DNA from: Oasisia sp. SBJ-2009
Lineage: Eukaryota > Annelida > Polychaeta > Sabellida > Siboglinidae
Direction of reading: 5' to 3'
DNA length: 64,000 nt
NCBI GenBank assembly: GCA_964017155.1
Contig: OZ024866.1
Location: forward strand, 23,588,730 to 23,652,729
Both the position numbers and the translations under genes were made by a program. Of this stretch, positions 52,080-64,000 are shown piece by piece. Under the pieces are notes generated by a model that saw nothing but the letters and a program-made list of their open reading frames with translations, ran no database searches and was not told where the DNA came from. Each line of letters opens with the position of its first letter. Position 1 is the first letter of the stretch.

Positions 52080-53030
52080 AACATAGATTATTCATTTCTT
52101 GGCTCAGGATGCCATTGATGCTAGTTCAGAACTCTGCCATTTGGCCGAACTACTGCACCTTGGGTTTTCACCAACGTTATAATTGAGTTTAAAGTGCTAG
52201 TGAATGGAAGGGGCATCAGTGCGTTTTAGTACTTTGACACTAGCTGACGCACTCGACATCTCGAGACCAGTGCCACCGAGACACTGTACAAATGGCCACT
52301 CTCTGGTCAGAAGTCAGATTTCATTGTACTAGTCCATCTATTCATTGAGGTTTCCTTCCAGGTGAGTCAACATTGGAATGATACCACACAATCAATGGAA
52401 GCTGTACACCAAAGTACATGCAATCATGAGAAAACGTTGCCCGGAATAGAAACGCAAGTTGCATGCAACATGAAATGCGGTCTCATAAGCCGCGGCTGCA
52501 TTGTATGTTTACACTAGGTGATCTGGCTGCACCAGGTTTGCAAGCAGCTGTGCCTCACGCTGCATACAACCACATTGCATAATGTAAACCTGCATTTAGG
52601 GACACCCCCAAGTGGTGGTCATTTTACCTCCTTTATTCCAAGAAAGGTGGGTATATGATTATTCCAATCTTATGATGTCAGAAGATTGAGGCATGTTGTC
52701 ATCTTCTTAACTCTCAAGACATTCTTGGTGATTTCACACTTCACTGTTGTGACAGCAAAACAATCATTCTTGAGTCTATTATCTACCAATGGGCTTATGA
52801 CCTCAGTGGCTTATGTCTTTTCTCCTGGAGAGGATTTTCTCAGCACACACATACAATTATACACAAAACAAATGTTTTGTTTGCTTCTTTCAGACAAAAA
52901 CATGAATTATATATTAGTCCATCTATTGTATCAGGTTGAAGTCACAACACCATTACCCTCCTTGAGTACCATCGGGCTAAGGCACACCAGGTACGATTGA
53001 TGGCTGCGTCCATCTTAGGCAATAATATGT
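52080..53030 (+). pseudogene. DIRS-like RT fragments, duplicate of 4560-5510
   Basis: Same permuted order (RT core, then RT N-terminal block, then linker) and the same frame breaks as the first copy, with a few extra substitutions. Confidence 0.55.
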
Positions 53031-54775
53031 ACATCGTGGTATATTTTTTAAATTAAAATCTTGAATAAAAACATAATAAGCAAAAGCACAGCCAAGTGTA
53101 TTGTCCCTGATGAAGTTACAATGCCGCTATTTCTGCTGTCAACAACCAGCAATTTCCCACATGAACTAATCAGACGGTGAACGACCATTGCAGTGATAAT
53201 GGGTGTTGACTGATCATTAATGTAATTCCGTCCAAAGTACAAGAATATGAATATAACTGATATCCAAGGGTCAGTCGTGAACTGCAAATACGGCCATATT
53301 TGCTGATTGCACAAACATATCATTAATCGTTCCCCTATAGACTAGAGTGACAAGCTGTCCCGCTGCATTGAAGCCGCTGTGGACCACTGGCTGCCATCTA
53401 CTTGCACTACAGAAAGTACTGTATGCATACACTGGCGGGGTACATAGAATAGAAGTGTTGACAATCGTAATAAATGTAACAAAAAATCGGCAAGACAAAC
53501 GGTTTAACTGGAAACTGTGTCATTGTGACCCCTATATAAGACAGTTCATGATTAATTGCTGAAGTAGTCAAGCAGCAACCAGCTGGTGAGTGATTTGAGT
53601 TGGTTGAGGGTAATGATCACTGGATTCCTTGATAAAGAAAGTGGTGATAAATTAATGGGATAGGCTGCAGCCTTCATACTAGTAATTAGGGGAAGGGTTG
53701 TGATCTGGGAATGAGTTTAACCTGAGGTTAAACTAGGAGATTATCCCACCCAAACAGTCGGCAGTTCCGTAGTTGACACTGGTATGAGATGTGAATGTAT
53801 TTTAAACCTCCACACCATTTGGAGACCTGCTGGTTACAGCATTCATTGTGAAATAGCAAATACGGATATGTCCTGTGTAGCGTACAACTTTACCAGCCGA
53901 CAGAAAACAGGATCTGGCACCTCTTTCCACGTGTGAGAACCTCAGTTATATGACATAGTAATAGCTTATATGAATATGCTCCAATGCCAATCATTTAGTA
54001 AATTAACAGTTTTAAAACATTACAGTCATGATTGATCAATCATTATGTATGTTGGCTTAATTATTACCAAAAGTGATTTTTAATAATATTACTAAAATAC
54101 AACAATGACATCGTTTCATATCCATTGAAGAACTGTTACTATGCTATTCCAATTGTTTTGTAGCTTGTCTAAATTAATTTATTAAACTATTGTTATTACT
54201 GTTACTGAATTTCAGTTCCTCTACTGATGTATTGTTATTATTGTTAATGATAATGCAGGCTGCATTGTGTTTTGTTGTTTTATCTATGCTCTCATCCAGT
54301 GTGCATAGCTTAGGGTTGTTAATCTGTGAAACTTAAGTATGTAGACTTGGGTGACCTCCCCAAACTATGTGGAGACCGGTCTTCAGTTGTTTAATTTTTG
54401 TTTAAAGTGAAGCACCACAACATCTGTGGATCGGGTGGAATATCAAATTAAATATATTACTAAGTTGTACTCACCACTCACACGGTGAGACACTATATAG
54501 TAAGTGTAAACCTATTGATTTATATCAGAGAGGCACATTAGTGAGGCAACTGTTTGAAAACATTGTACACAATTAAATAAAACTGGCTAACTGATGTCAG
54601 TAAATCAATAACATTTTAATTAAGCAGAACTTTGGTGCAGTGATATATACGTACGTAGACCGCGATGGCTTTCTGCCGTGCATTAGCATGACTGTCAGCA
54701 GCCCATGTTAATTTCGCGGTATAATGTGTCAACTGATAGCGGCCGAGCGATCTCGTCAAGACTGTCTCTGCTACA

Positions 54776-55177
54776 ATGAAGATAGCCATCCTTCACAGTA
54801 GATACGTTAACTTGGCTTCACTGTTAATCCCACACTTCGATCTGGGAGTGTACAGTCAATGCGAAGGAGGCGACGGCTCACACCACCTCATCCTCCGTCC
54901 GCAGTCATTAAACTCTCGTTTAAACCGTAATCTTACGTTGGCCGAGTTTATCATGTGGGACAGGCGCAAGGTGCTTGACGCCTACAAGGCAATTGTGGTA
55001 GGGAATTCCTCAATGATACAATGTACTGCCTTTTATGAACATCACATGGATTTTGCCGCTCGGTCCGCAGCCCTTATCCTGCAGCACAATGTTAAGTTAG
55101 ACAGGGTTCCGAGACAACAGTCTATTTTGCACGTTATTCGTGGGACAGACTGCGAAAGTGTGTTCGTTATGTGGTAG
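54776..55177 (+). CDS. Hypothetical 133-residue protein, duplicate of 7257
   Basis: Open over the same length as 7257-7658, with Lys at position 2 and Arg near position 48. The intact frame in both copies fits either coding constraint or simply recent duplication. No third copy exists here, because the 36-kb module lost this part. Confidence 0.35.
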   Translation: MKIAILHSRYVNLASLLIPHFDLGVYSQCEGGDGSHHLILRPQSLNSRLNRNLTLAEFIMWDRRKVLDAYKAIVVGNSSMIQCTAFYEHHMDFAARSAALILQHNVKLDRVPRQQSILHVIRGTDCESVFVMW

Positions 55178-56968
55178 TGTGGCTCACCTCAGTGGTTTTT
55201 GGCAATTGCTAGCTAATGCAAATGCTATACCGTTGTGGAATATGTGTTTCAAGTTCCGTTAATAGGTAGTGAGCTGTTAGTAGTGAATATCGTATGCTTA
55301 TGTCAACAACAAATTATATCCATGTTACACTGAAACGTTGCCAGCAGTTTACCCTTCAAGACTATCAATGTCCAGTGAAGAGAGTAACCTGAATTTTAAT
55401 AGAAATTAAAATTGAAAGGTACCTTTTTTGTAAAATACATGCCAATTAAGATGACAACTACTAAGAGTAATACATATGTTGATAATATGTGGATAACATT
55501 TACAAATCAATTTGTTTTGTGAAGTTGCATAAGTTGTTAGAGCAGCCTTTTGCTCACATATGGATGCATCAATTACTTACTAGTCACGTGTGCAGATATG
55601 GCTGTACAATGTACCTTTGCTTGCCTCATTCACTACACTTATTTGTTTACAATATTTTACAATTATGACTTGTTATCAACTAAATCAGAAATATGTTATC
55701 AATGTGTGACTATGGCAGTCATATAGCAACACGACAACACAAATTGCTGATGGATGTCATGTTGATTGACGTGAGGCACCACCTAGTGAATGGACACAGA
55801 AGTGTCTCCACCTAGCCTGATATATTGACTGACATCATTTCGGGAACCAAACAAAATACAATGATTAAGCAGGTGTAGGGGAGAGTGGGGCATATCCGGC
55901 ATGTCAGGTATAACGAGGATTGCACGGTTAACCTTATGTCGTGTGATATGTGGCGAATAGTTATGTTGTGTAGGTCATGGCTTTTATATGAGACACCACT
56001 ACGTCATCTTGTGAGAACATGGCAATTTAACTCACGATGCATTCCCATTGTGGAATTTATTTCGTTTTAGCATTAACGATCTTACTTTTTGCATGAATTA
56101 CCTCAACTAACGCAAATTTTCAGCGTGAGCATGGGTCATTTCTGAAGAACATGGTTTGCTATAATGGGCAACCTGTGATGCACTATTTTAAACAGTTACG
56201 TGACCGCGGTCGACGATAATATGGTTTTGGACTCACAAGTGGCCTCCGGGCATAATCGGATGTCGGATTATTTCCTTACACGACTATGCCGCAGAATTAT
56301 CATAGTATTAAATATTTGCATCATATGGCTGATTAACACAAAACTAGAGTGGACCTCAAGGCTGAAAGCAAGGGTATGTAAGAAACAGGTGTTTGCCAAA
56401 AGTAGAAAGTGATGTAAGTAAGATATGATAGTAAGATATGATAACTTGATAACACATAGTAAGATAAGTTAATATAAATATATATTAAAATATCACTTAA
56501 TAATTATAATTCATAAGCCACCAATCGAATCTATAGAAACGTTACCTGGTTTTTAATGGCATTGTTTTATTTCAATAGACAGGTTGTTCCAATGGCATAT
56601 GCGTGTATAAAAGAAGGACGTTTGCCAAGAACACTTCACTCTTGTAATAACACATGCCAAGTTGCTCGCTTTTGAGAGGTAACTGTGGTGAACCAATTCG
56701 ATATATGTTCTTAAATACCCTGGTATAATTACATTTATGGTATTGAACGTGTTGACCCATTTGTTTTTGTTCTACTCTATAATCAACAGGGACTAAGCCA
56801 ACGGTCTTAAATTCATTAGGACGGTGGAGCATTTAAAAAACGGACTAGGTTGTTCTGGCTACACTGCATTCTGCAGATCGTACCTATCATAGTAGCCAAG
56901 TTAGAGTTTGAGAAATGTGTACGTTTTATATAATTTGATGATTGTTATTCATTAATGGTCTAATGCAT

Positions 56969-57068
56969 TGCGTTGCGTCGCGTCGCGTCGCGTCGCGTCG
57001 CGTCGCGTCGCGTCGCGTCGCGTCGCGTCGCGTCGCGTCGCGTCGCGTCGCGTCGCGTCGCGTCGCGT
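56969..57068. repeat. CGCGT microsatellite, 20 units
   Basis: Two TGCGT plus eighteen CGCGT units at the position equivalent to 9251 and 37952. Confidence 0.98.
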
Positions 57069-57308
57069 TGTATTGTGTATATTGTTCATGTGTTTTGGTA
57101 GCACCTAAGATTATTAGGCACTCGGAACTACCTAATGATTGTGACCACATCCACCAGTTTTAAAAAATGCCATCCATCTCGCTGTCTCTCTGTTGCTAGA
57201 TACAGTGTCATATATCAGTGAGTGTGTGATGGAGGTTTCGCGTAAGGCTAATCATTGTAGTACTTTTTCCACACGACAAACTCCATCAGTGCATGTTTTA
57301 TGTTGCAG

Positions 57309-57333
57309 TTTGGACTTCTGTGAAATTAGAACC
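57309..57333 (+). pseudogene. LRR exon, type A, truncated at junction (second copy)
   Basis: Same 25-base remnant and same ACCG junction as 38257, so the rearrangement happened once and was then duplicated. Confidence 0.88.
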
Positions 57334-57702
57334 GTGGTGTCCTTCGTTAACATACAACTTTGGATATGGTCAATATCGGTGTACAAATGAACCACTTCTG
57401 TCTTCCTGGCGTTTACACAGGAATAGGGAATCCCTTCGTTGGATCTATTCACAAGCAGGTGGCACAATAAATTCCCAATGTTTGTCTCCCCATTCTAGTG
57501 CCCGGTTGCATGACACGCACCCTAGTTAGGCGGTAAAATCACCACTATCTCTCTAGATGTCACCTAGCTGGGCGATCGCTGTTGCACAACAGCCACCCGG
57601 ATGCCGCTCAACCAGGGTATACAGGCACGCGTAAACGATAAGCGGACTGCTGTGTTTTAAGAACAAATCTTCCCAGAATTTATTTTACCTCTCACAGTTA
57701 TC

Positions 57703-57936
57703 ATGGCGGAAGCAGTACGACGACAGCGAAATCGTAAGGACAACCTTTCTCATGCTGAGATTGTGGCCTTAATAGAGTTATAGGGCCAAAGATAAGAACT
57801 GTTTCAAGGCCGATTTAAATCAACCTTGTCGAACAGGGACAGAAAAATGGGATGGAATGCTCTGAAGGTAGAAGTCAACGCTCTATCGACGATGTTGCGG
57901 AATGGTGTGGAGGGCCTAAAGAAAAACTGGCTATAA
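57703..57936 (+). pseudogene. Myb/SANT-like DNA-binding domain relic, copy 2
   Basis: Same 78-codon reading as 38651, with the same two stops, so the stops predate the duplication. Confidence 0.6.
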
Positions 57937-58187
57937 GCTAATTTTTGTGTTTTCTGTTGATAAATATTTAAATAAAAGTGAATTTAAAATGGCATAACTT
58001 TGTTATTTATATAACTGTTAAAATATTATTTCCAGTGTTTTGAAATGCATTGAATGGAGTAAACAAATTGCAATATTCTTTTTTTCATACTAATTAATAA
58101 AGTTAATTAGTTAAAATTAGCTAAATAGTGCACCAAGTTAACATACCAACACATTATAATAATGACCAGCAGAGTTCGTAAATACGA

Positions 58188-58261
<74 letters not shown>

Positions 58262-61009
58262 GTGTGCATATCCACATTGATTATGATAATAAATATATAT
58301 TAACTAGTCATGTAATAATAACTTAATTAATTAGTTAATAGGTGATGATTAGCTGGTAACCTCGAGAGCAACGTTTTTTGTAAAATACCAGAATGTCCAT
58401 GAATATATAGTTATATAAACATGCAATTTGTAAAAGCAATTTAATTGTAGTAAGATATATAATTAATAATTTTGTAATATTAATAAATAAATCAATATTC
58501 GTATACAGACCAATAAAAAACAAAAGGCCATAATGTCCATGTTTATGAACATAATTACACATATTATGCAATGTGTAAAATCACTTTAAAAGTAGTTATA
58601 CACCAACAGGCAGTCTTGATGTCTATATTTGTAAATCTATACATATGTCACTGTGAACTGTATACAATCACATATACGGTGGTAATAAATGCAATGTAAC
58701 AAATCAGTTAATAAAAATAGCAATTAATTTGTCAATATTTAATAATTAGCATGCAACATTGACAGACAGACGTGTAAGTAAACATCCTTATGTTCATGTT
58801 TATGAGGACAGTCGTAGAATTTATACAAACAGTACATGCTGCCATTGACACAACGCGCTGTGAGTAACAAACTGCAGTTGGGGCTACTTTGAGTTGCCCC
58901 AGAAAGTTTGGCCTAAGATGTGATATAACCCAGCTGGGTTAGTGTTATGCAACGGCTCCTACTGGCTAGGTGTCACCTATGTGTTATTTACCCTACCTTG
59001 GGTGTGATTTGGACTTCTTGGGTGTATCTCATGTAACTGGCCACTGATATTTTGGCCATTGCATTAGCTACACTGTCAGTGACCTGGACGTACTGATGAC
59101 ATATGCGTAATCACAAACAGCTCTGTTGCCATGAGTTCTCGAGAAGGTCCAATGAGATAAGTGCAAACTGGACCACATTACCACACACATCTACTTCTCG
59201 TAGACGTCCAAAGTCCAAAGGTCCAAAATCCCATTGCTGTCAGTACCACAAGTACTGATCCATCACGATCCGTCCAGTATCAAGCCGCACACATGGAGAG
59301 TGTCTGGGATGTCCTCTGTAACAGAGACCTTCCAACCACAAGTACTGATCCATCACGATCCCTCCAGTATCAAGCTGCACACATGGAGAGTGTCTTTTGC
59401 TTATAGTTGGATGCACCGCTCACTTACTAGTTACATGTGCATAGATGGTTGTAGACTATTCGTCTGCTTGCCTCAATCACTACAATTAGCTATCTGCAAT
59501 ATTTGACAATTATGACTTGTTACACAAACTGCTGATGGATGTCAAGTTGATTGATGTGAGGCACCACCTTATGATTGGACACAGGAATGTCTCCACCGAG
59601 CCTGATATATTGCAATCATTTTGGGAACAAAATACAATGATTAAGCGGGTGTAGGGGAGCGTGGGGTATATCCGAATAGTCAGGTATAACGAGGATTGCA
59701 CGGTTAACCTTATGTCGAGTGATATCTGGCGAATAGTTATGTTGTGATAGCCATGGCTTTTATATGAGACACCACTCTGTCATTTTATGAGAACATGGCA
59801 ATTTAACTCACGATGTATGCCCATTGTGGAATTTATTTCGTCTTAGCATTAACGATCTTATTGTTTGCATGAATTACCTCAATCAAGGCAAATTTTCAGC
59901 GTGAGCATGGACCATTTTTGAAGAACATAGGTTGATATAATGGTCAAGATCTGATGCATTATTTTATACAGTTACGTGTCCGCGGTGGACAATAATATGG
60001 TTTTGGACTCACAAATGGTCTCCGGGCATAATCGAATATCGGTTTATTTCCTTACCCGATTATGCCCCAGAATCATCATATTATTAAATATCTTCATCAT
60101 ATGGATGATTCACACAAAACTAGAATGTACCTAAAGGCTGAAAGCAAGGGCATGTAAGAAACAGGTGTTTGCCAAAACTTGAAAATGATATCAGTATTAT
60201 GCTAATATAAAGAGTATTCTACTAAGATATGATAACTTGATAACACATAGTAAGATAAGTTAATATAAATATATATTAAAATATCACTGAAAAGTTGTAA
60301 TTCATGAGCCACTAATCGAATCTAAAAAAGGGTTGTTACCTGGTTTAAATGGCATTGTTTTATTCCAATTGACAGGTTGTTCCAATGGCATATGTTTGTA
60401 TAAAAGAAGGACGTTTGCCAAGAACTCTTCACTCTCGTAATAACACATGCCAAGTTGCTAACTTTTGTGGGGTAACTATGGTGTACCAATTCGATATATG
60501 TTCTGAAATATCCTGGTACCATTACATTGATGGTATTTAACATGTTGTCCAATGTTTGTTGTTATACTCTATAATCAACTGAGACTAAACCAACGGTCTT
60601 AAATTCATGAGGTCCGACATGGAATTTAAAGAAACGGACTAGTTTGTTCTGGCTACACTGCATTCTGCAGATAGTACCTATCATAGCAGCCAAGGTAGAG
60701 TTTGACAATTGAGTACGTTTTATAGAATTTGATGATTGTTATTCATTAATGCGCCCTTGCTCATCGTTTTATTGCATTGCATTGCATTGTTCATGTGTTT
60801 TGGTAGCACCTAAGATCATTAGGCACTCGGAACCTAATGATTTTGACCACATCCAGCAGTTTTTAAGAACGCCATCCATCTCGCTGTCTCTGTGCAAATA
60901 GATACAGTGTCATATATCAATGAGTGTGTGATGGAGGTGTTACTTAAGACTAATCATTGTAGTACTTTTCCCCACAACAAACTCCATCAATGCATGTCTT
61001 ATGTTGCAG

Positions 61010-61093
61010 TTTGGACGAATGTGGGATTAGAAACGATGGGATGATGGCACTGTCCAAAGCGCTAGCTCATTGCCCCAAAGTAGAACAACTTAG
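61010..61093 (+). CDS. LRR exon, type A, intact
   Basis: Identical to 41946, with the same splice sites. Confidence 0.86.
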
Positions 61094-61401
61094 GTGAGTT
61101 AGCATTTTTTGTATAATAAATGCAATATATGTTCATTGATGTACAATTTGTTGAATACATTTGTAGACATTGGTTTATTTTTTGTCATTATCGTAATGGT
61201 TAGTCTAAATGTCTCTGGCAATTACGTCTTCTATTTGTTATGTTCCATTATAATTATAGTAGATTTGTTTACCTATTGATATATTGAATGTATTATGTGT
61301 GCTGCTCAATAGAAAATAAATAATTGAATTGAATATTTATTTCATGGAGACTAGTATTTCCTCTTACCTTTGCCGTTATTGACACCATTCCAAATATACA
61401 G

Positions 61402-61488
61402 GTTGAGATCCAATGCACTGGATGATCCCGATGTCGCCAACGCTCTCGCTCAATCGATCGCGCATATGACGCAATTACAGATCTTGGA
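61402..61488 (+). CDS. LRR exon, type B, intact, locally diverged
   Basis: Acceptor atacag, donor gtgagt. Same start as 42338, but the last third reads IAHMTQLQILE instead of IEHMTHLQNLE. Four base changes fall within about 25 bp and three of them change residues. Confidence 0.86.
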
Positions 61489-61977
61489 GTGAGTACTTCA
61501 TCAACATAGTTCATATTGGCTGGTATTCTGCAATTAATATTGTGTGGTTACTATTTTTAATTGTGCTGATGTGAAGGATGTTTTCATGTTGGTAGATGTA
61601 TGATTTTCACAACACAAGGGCAACAGGACAAAAATAATACTTTAACTAGGTGTAGAATAATACAGAAAAGACACATAATACCAGAGGATATACAAAATAA
61701 AATCATGTATTGTTCATTTGTGCACTCAAAGAAACTAACTGATATCACTCGCCATGCACCGTGCCGTGTTCTGATAGCTCCCATATCTCAGGCACCAGTG
61801 AGAATCTATCATTTATATTTTGTATGGATGTTTCTTGGGGCACTGCCAAGTAATAAAATTAATAAATATTGGATTGCCTCATTTTAAAAGGCTCCCTTTC
61901 TAGAGTCCTAGGACCCCAGAACTAGTATAATTTTACAGTTTGCCTATTTGTTTTGAAACATGTAATGTAACTACTAA

Positions 61978-62790
61978 CAAATTACATGCAACCATGAGAA
62001 AACGTTGCCCGGAATAGAACTTTCCTTATCCCAAAGACACGTTGTTTGCAACATGAAATGCTCATAAGCCGCCGCTGCATGCAATTTTATATTTACACTA
62101 GGTGGCTGCAACAGGGTTGCATGCAACTGTTCCTCACGCTGCATTTACCCGCATTGAATATTGTAAATCTGCATCTAGGGACACCCTCAATTTGTGGTCA
62201 TTTTATCTCATTTATTACAGTGAAGGTGGGAATGTAATTATTCCAATTCCGACAATGATGTCGGGAGATGGAGGCCTGTTGTCAACATATTAACTCTCAG
62301 GACATTCTTGGTAATTCCCCATTTCACTATTGTGACAGTAAACAATCATTATTGAGTGTAATATCTATGATGAGAGGGTTTTGTCCAATTGGCTTATGTC
62401 ATCAAGGGTGTATGTCTTTTCACCTCAATAGGGTTTTGTCCGCACACCCATAGACAAAAACACAAATGTTTTGTTTGTTTCTTTCATACTAAAACATAAT
62501 CAGATATTATTCTATCTACTATCTCAGGTTTATGTCACAAAACCATTACTCTCCTTGAGTGCCATCGGGCTTAGACACACCAGGTACGATTTATGGCTCC
62601 ATCCCTAGCGTACACAGACAGGTCTCTGTGGAACAGATCCTATCATGTTTTTATCTGAAGGATCTCTCAATATACTACTGATCTCATCTAGCTACGACAA
62701 ATAGCGGCTGCAGAGTACATGCTGTCACCAACAGAAGGCCATGGTATTGAGCCTTGTCTGTAGCCCACCTTCCATTCATCTACATTATCC
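61978..62790 (+). pseudogene. DIRS-like RT N-terminal block and linker
   Basis: Relative of 20250-21060. At 62258-62340 it reads GRWRPVVNILTLRTFLVIPH followed by FTIVT, the clearest RT N-terminal block in the window. The linker follows near 62550-62600 (SAIGLRHTRYD-like). It then switches at about 62790 to sequence like 23070. Confidence 0.6.
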
Positions 62791-63300
62791 ACCTGTATCT
62801 TCCTGAATCATGCCTGGGTACTGCCCACACCTATTTCCTTTTTACCTTGCATCTGTTAATTTTACATTCTTTTCATTCTTATTATCAGCAATATCTTACT
62901 TGAATGGTTAATGACTGATACAGTTGTGCAGTTGGAATACAACTGATGGTGTCTTTTCTTCGGTAATGGAAATTGGCCAATTTCGTGTCATCCATGAAAT
63001 AATATTATTTAATATAATAGTGTTGTCTGGGAAGTAATTGTGCCATGCCACATATATGTCTGCTGCTAACTCACTATGTACCCTACAGGCTACAGGCGGT
63101 TCCTCCCCACCCCACCGGTGAAGCAGGACATTCCCTGCCTACTGTGGGCTGTGGGCTCCTCGCCTGATTGTTCCCTGATAGCAGTGTCAGGGGCTGCGTT
63201 AATACCCCAGTAGATTCCTGTTATACTGGACAGTTACTTGTTTGCATGTTTCATAATCCTAAGACCTTCCATGTAGACGAATGAATGTTTTGTATTGTAG

Positions 63301-63384
63301 TTTAGAATCATGTGCCGTTGGATCTGATGGGATGGTGCCACTGGCCACAGCACTTTCTCATTGCCCAAAGGTTGAAGTACTCTG
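63301..63384 (+). CDS. LRR exon, type A, intact
   Basis: Acceptor attgtag, donor gtgagc. As 32684 but with Ser to Pro (MVPLATAL) and a silent change in the last Leu codon. Confidence 0.86.
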
Positions 63385-63621
63385 GTGAGCAAAACGTGTA
63401 TTACATAATATAATTGTTTACATATCAATGTAACATTACGTGTTGTTTATTATAACAATAGTGATCATTTTTCAATATTTATTTTTGCAATGAGGTATTT
63501 CAGATATTGTGTTCTATTACATTTTGTAGTGTGGAACAAATTAGATTAATGTTGTGTGTCACGTATGAAGCTTTGTAATTCCGTTGACTTGCTATTAATA
63601 AAAAGTAATCCAAATGCACAG

Positions 63622-63708
63622 GTTGAAAGACAACTCACTAAGAAACCCGGAAGCAGCTAGAGCCATCGCAATCGCCATTCAGCAGATGCCGTTTTTGCAG
63701 AAATTGGT
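63622..63708 (+). CDS. LRR exon, type B, intact, diverged C-terminus
   Basis: Acceptor gcacag, donor gtgagt. Reads LKDNSLRNPEAARAIAIAI and ends PFLQKLV or PFLQKLG. Asn is at the ladder position, where sister exons have Ser or Thr. Last recognised exon; the gene presumably continues past 64000. Confidence 0.84.
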
Positions 63709-64000
63709 GTGAGTACATCATTAACATACTTGACTGGTAATACTCAACTAATATTGTGTGAGCACCTTTTTGATATTGAGAATGGGTGTACGAGTGACAT
63801 TTAATTAAGTCAGTAGGACATCATTTTAATACATTTGTAGACTAAATCAATATTAAACGCAACATTTTGGACGGCATACATTTTGTTAATATTTACAGTG
63901 TGATTTTTATGCATATATGTTGAGTGTTTAATTAACAGAGACTGATTTTATTTGTCCATTACCAAAAACTAACTGTCCGATAACTGGCACATTCAACCCT

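Larger units (their letters stand above)
47513..57333. repeat. Segmental duplication A, copy 2
   Basis: Matches 1-9660 over its whole length. The match ends abruptly at 57333, inside a type A LRR exon, after which the sequence is that of 16288 onward. The CGCGT tract has 20 units here against 29 in copy 1. One extra T near 50592 opens a longer minus-strand frame than in copy 1. Confidence 0.9.
55363..61975. repeat. Segmental duplication D, copy 2
   Basis: Counterpart of 36350-42912. The match stops at about 61975, where the sequence switches to a relative of 20250 onward. LRR exon 61402 has a local cluster of substitutions compared with 42338, although the flanks are nearly identical. Confidence 0.9.

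Overview
This window looks like a stretch of an AT-rich invertebrate metazoan nuclear genome. It has no bacterial gene layout and no long ORFs. It does contain GT-AG bounded exons, large recent segmental duplications, microsatellites and decayed DIRS-like retrotransposon pieces. The species cannot be named from the sequence.

The one clear coding signal is an array of small plus-strand exons, each encoding one leucine-rich repeat (LRR) of the ribonuclease-inhibitor/NLR type. Type A exons are 84 nt (28 residues, Cys at the ladder position). Type B exons are 87 nt (29 residues, Asn at the ladder position). I find 18 intact exons: 9636, 10027, 11839, 12159, 25214, 25860, 29223, 29543, 32684, 33004, 41946, 42338, 44356, 44676, 61010, 61402, 63301 and 63622. 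Each begins with one base that completes a codon and ends with two bases of the next, so all are symmetric and mutually compatible. Read in order they alternate A-B without exception: nine 171-nt pairs, 513 codons. Five further LRR exon relics are broken: 25400, 25730, 27417, 38257 and 57309. Splicing any one of them in would disturb the alternation. The 5' part of the gene (a NACHT or other effector domain, if any) and its 3' end are not visible.

Layout. 1-9660: spacer full of repeats, with the first LRR exon starting at 9636. 10033-14645: LRR exons plus a CTG tract. 14.6-25 kb: DIRS-like reverse transcriptase and RNase H debris, a Myb/SANT-like relic and a 34-bp minisatellite. 25.2-25.95 kb: an older LRR pair. 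27417-31999: near-identical copy of 10033-14645. 32.0-42.9 kb and 43.7-62.0 kb: two tandem copies of one long module, the first lacking about 6.7 kb. 47.5-57.3 kb is a near-identical copy of 1-9660. 62-63.3 kb: mosaic joining pieces like 20 kb, 23 kb and 11.8 kb, ending in the last LRR pair.

The array appears to have grown by repeated duplication of exon pairs together with their transposon-rich introns. Several duplication junctions lie inside LRR exons. Differences between copies concentrate in exon segments that should form the concave binding face.
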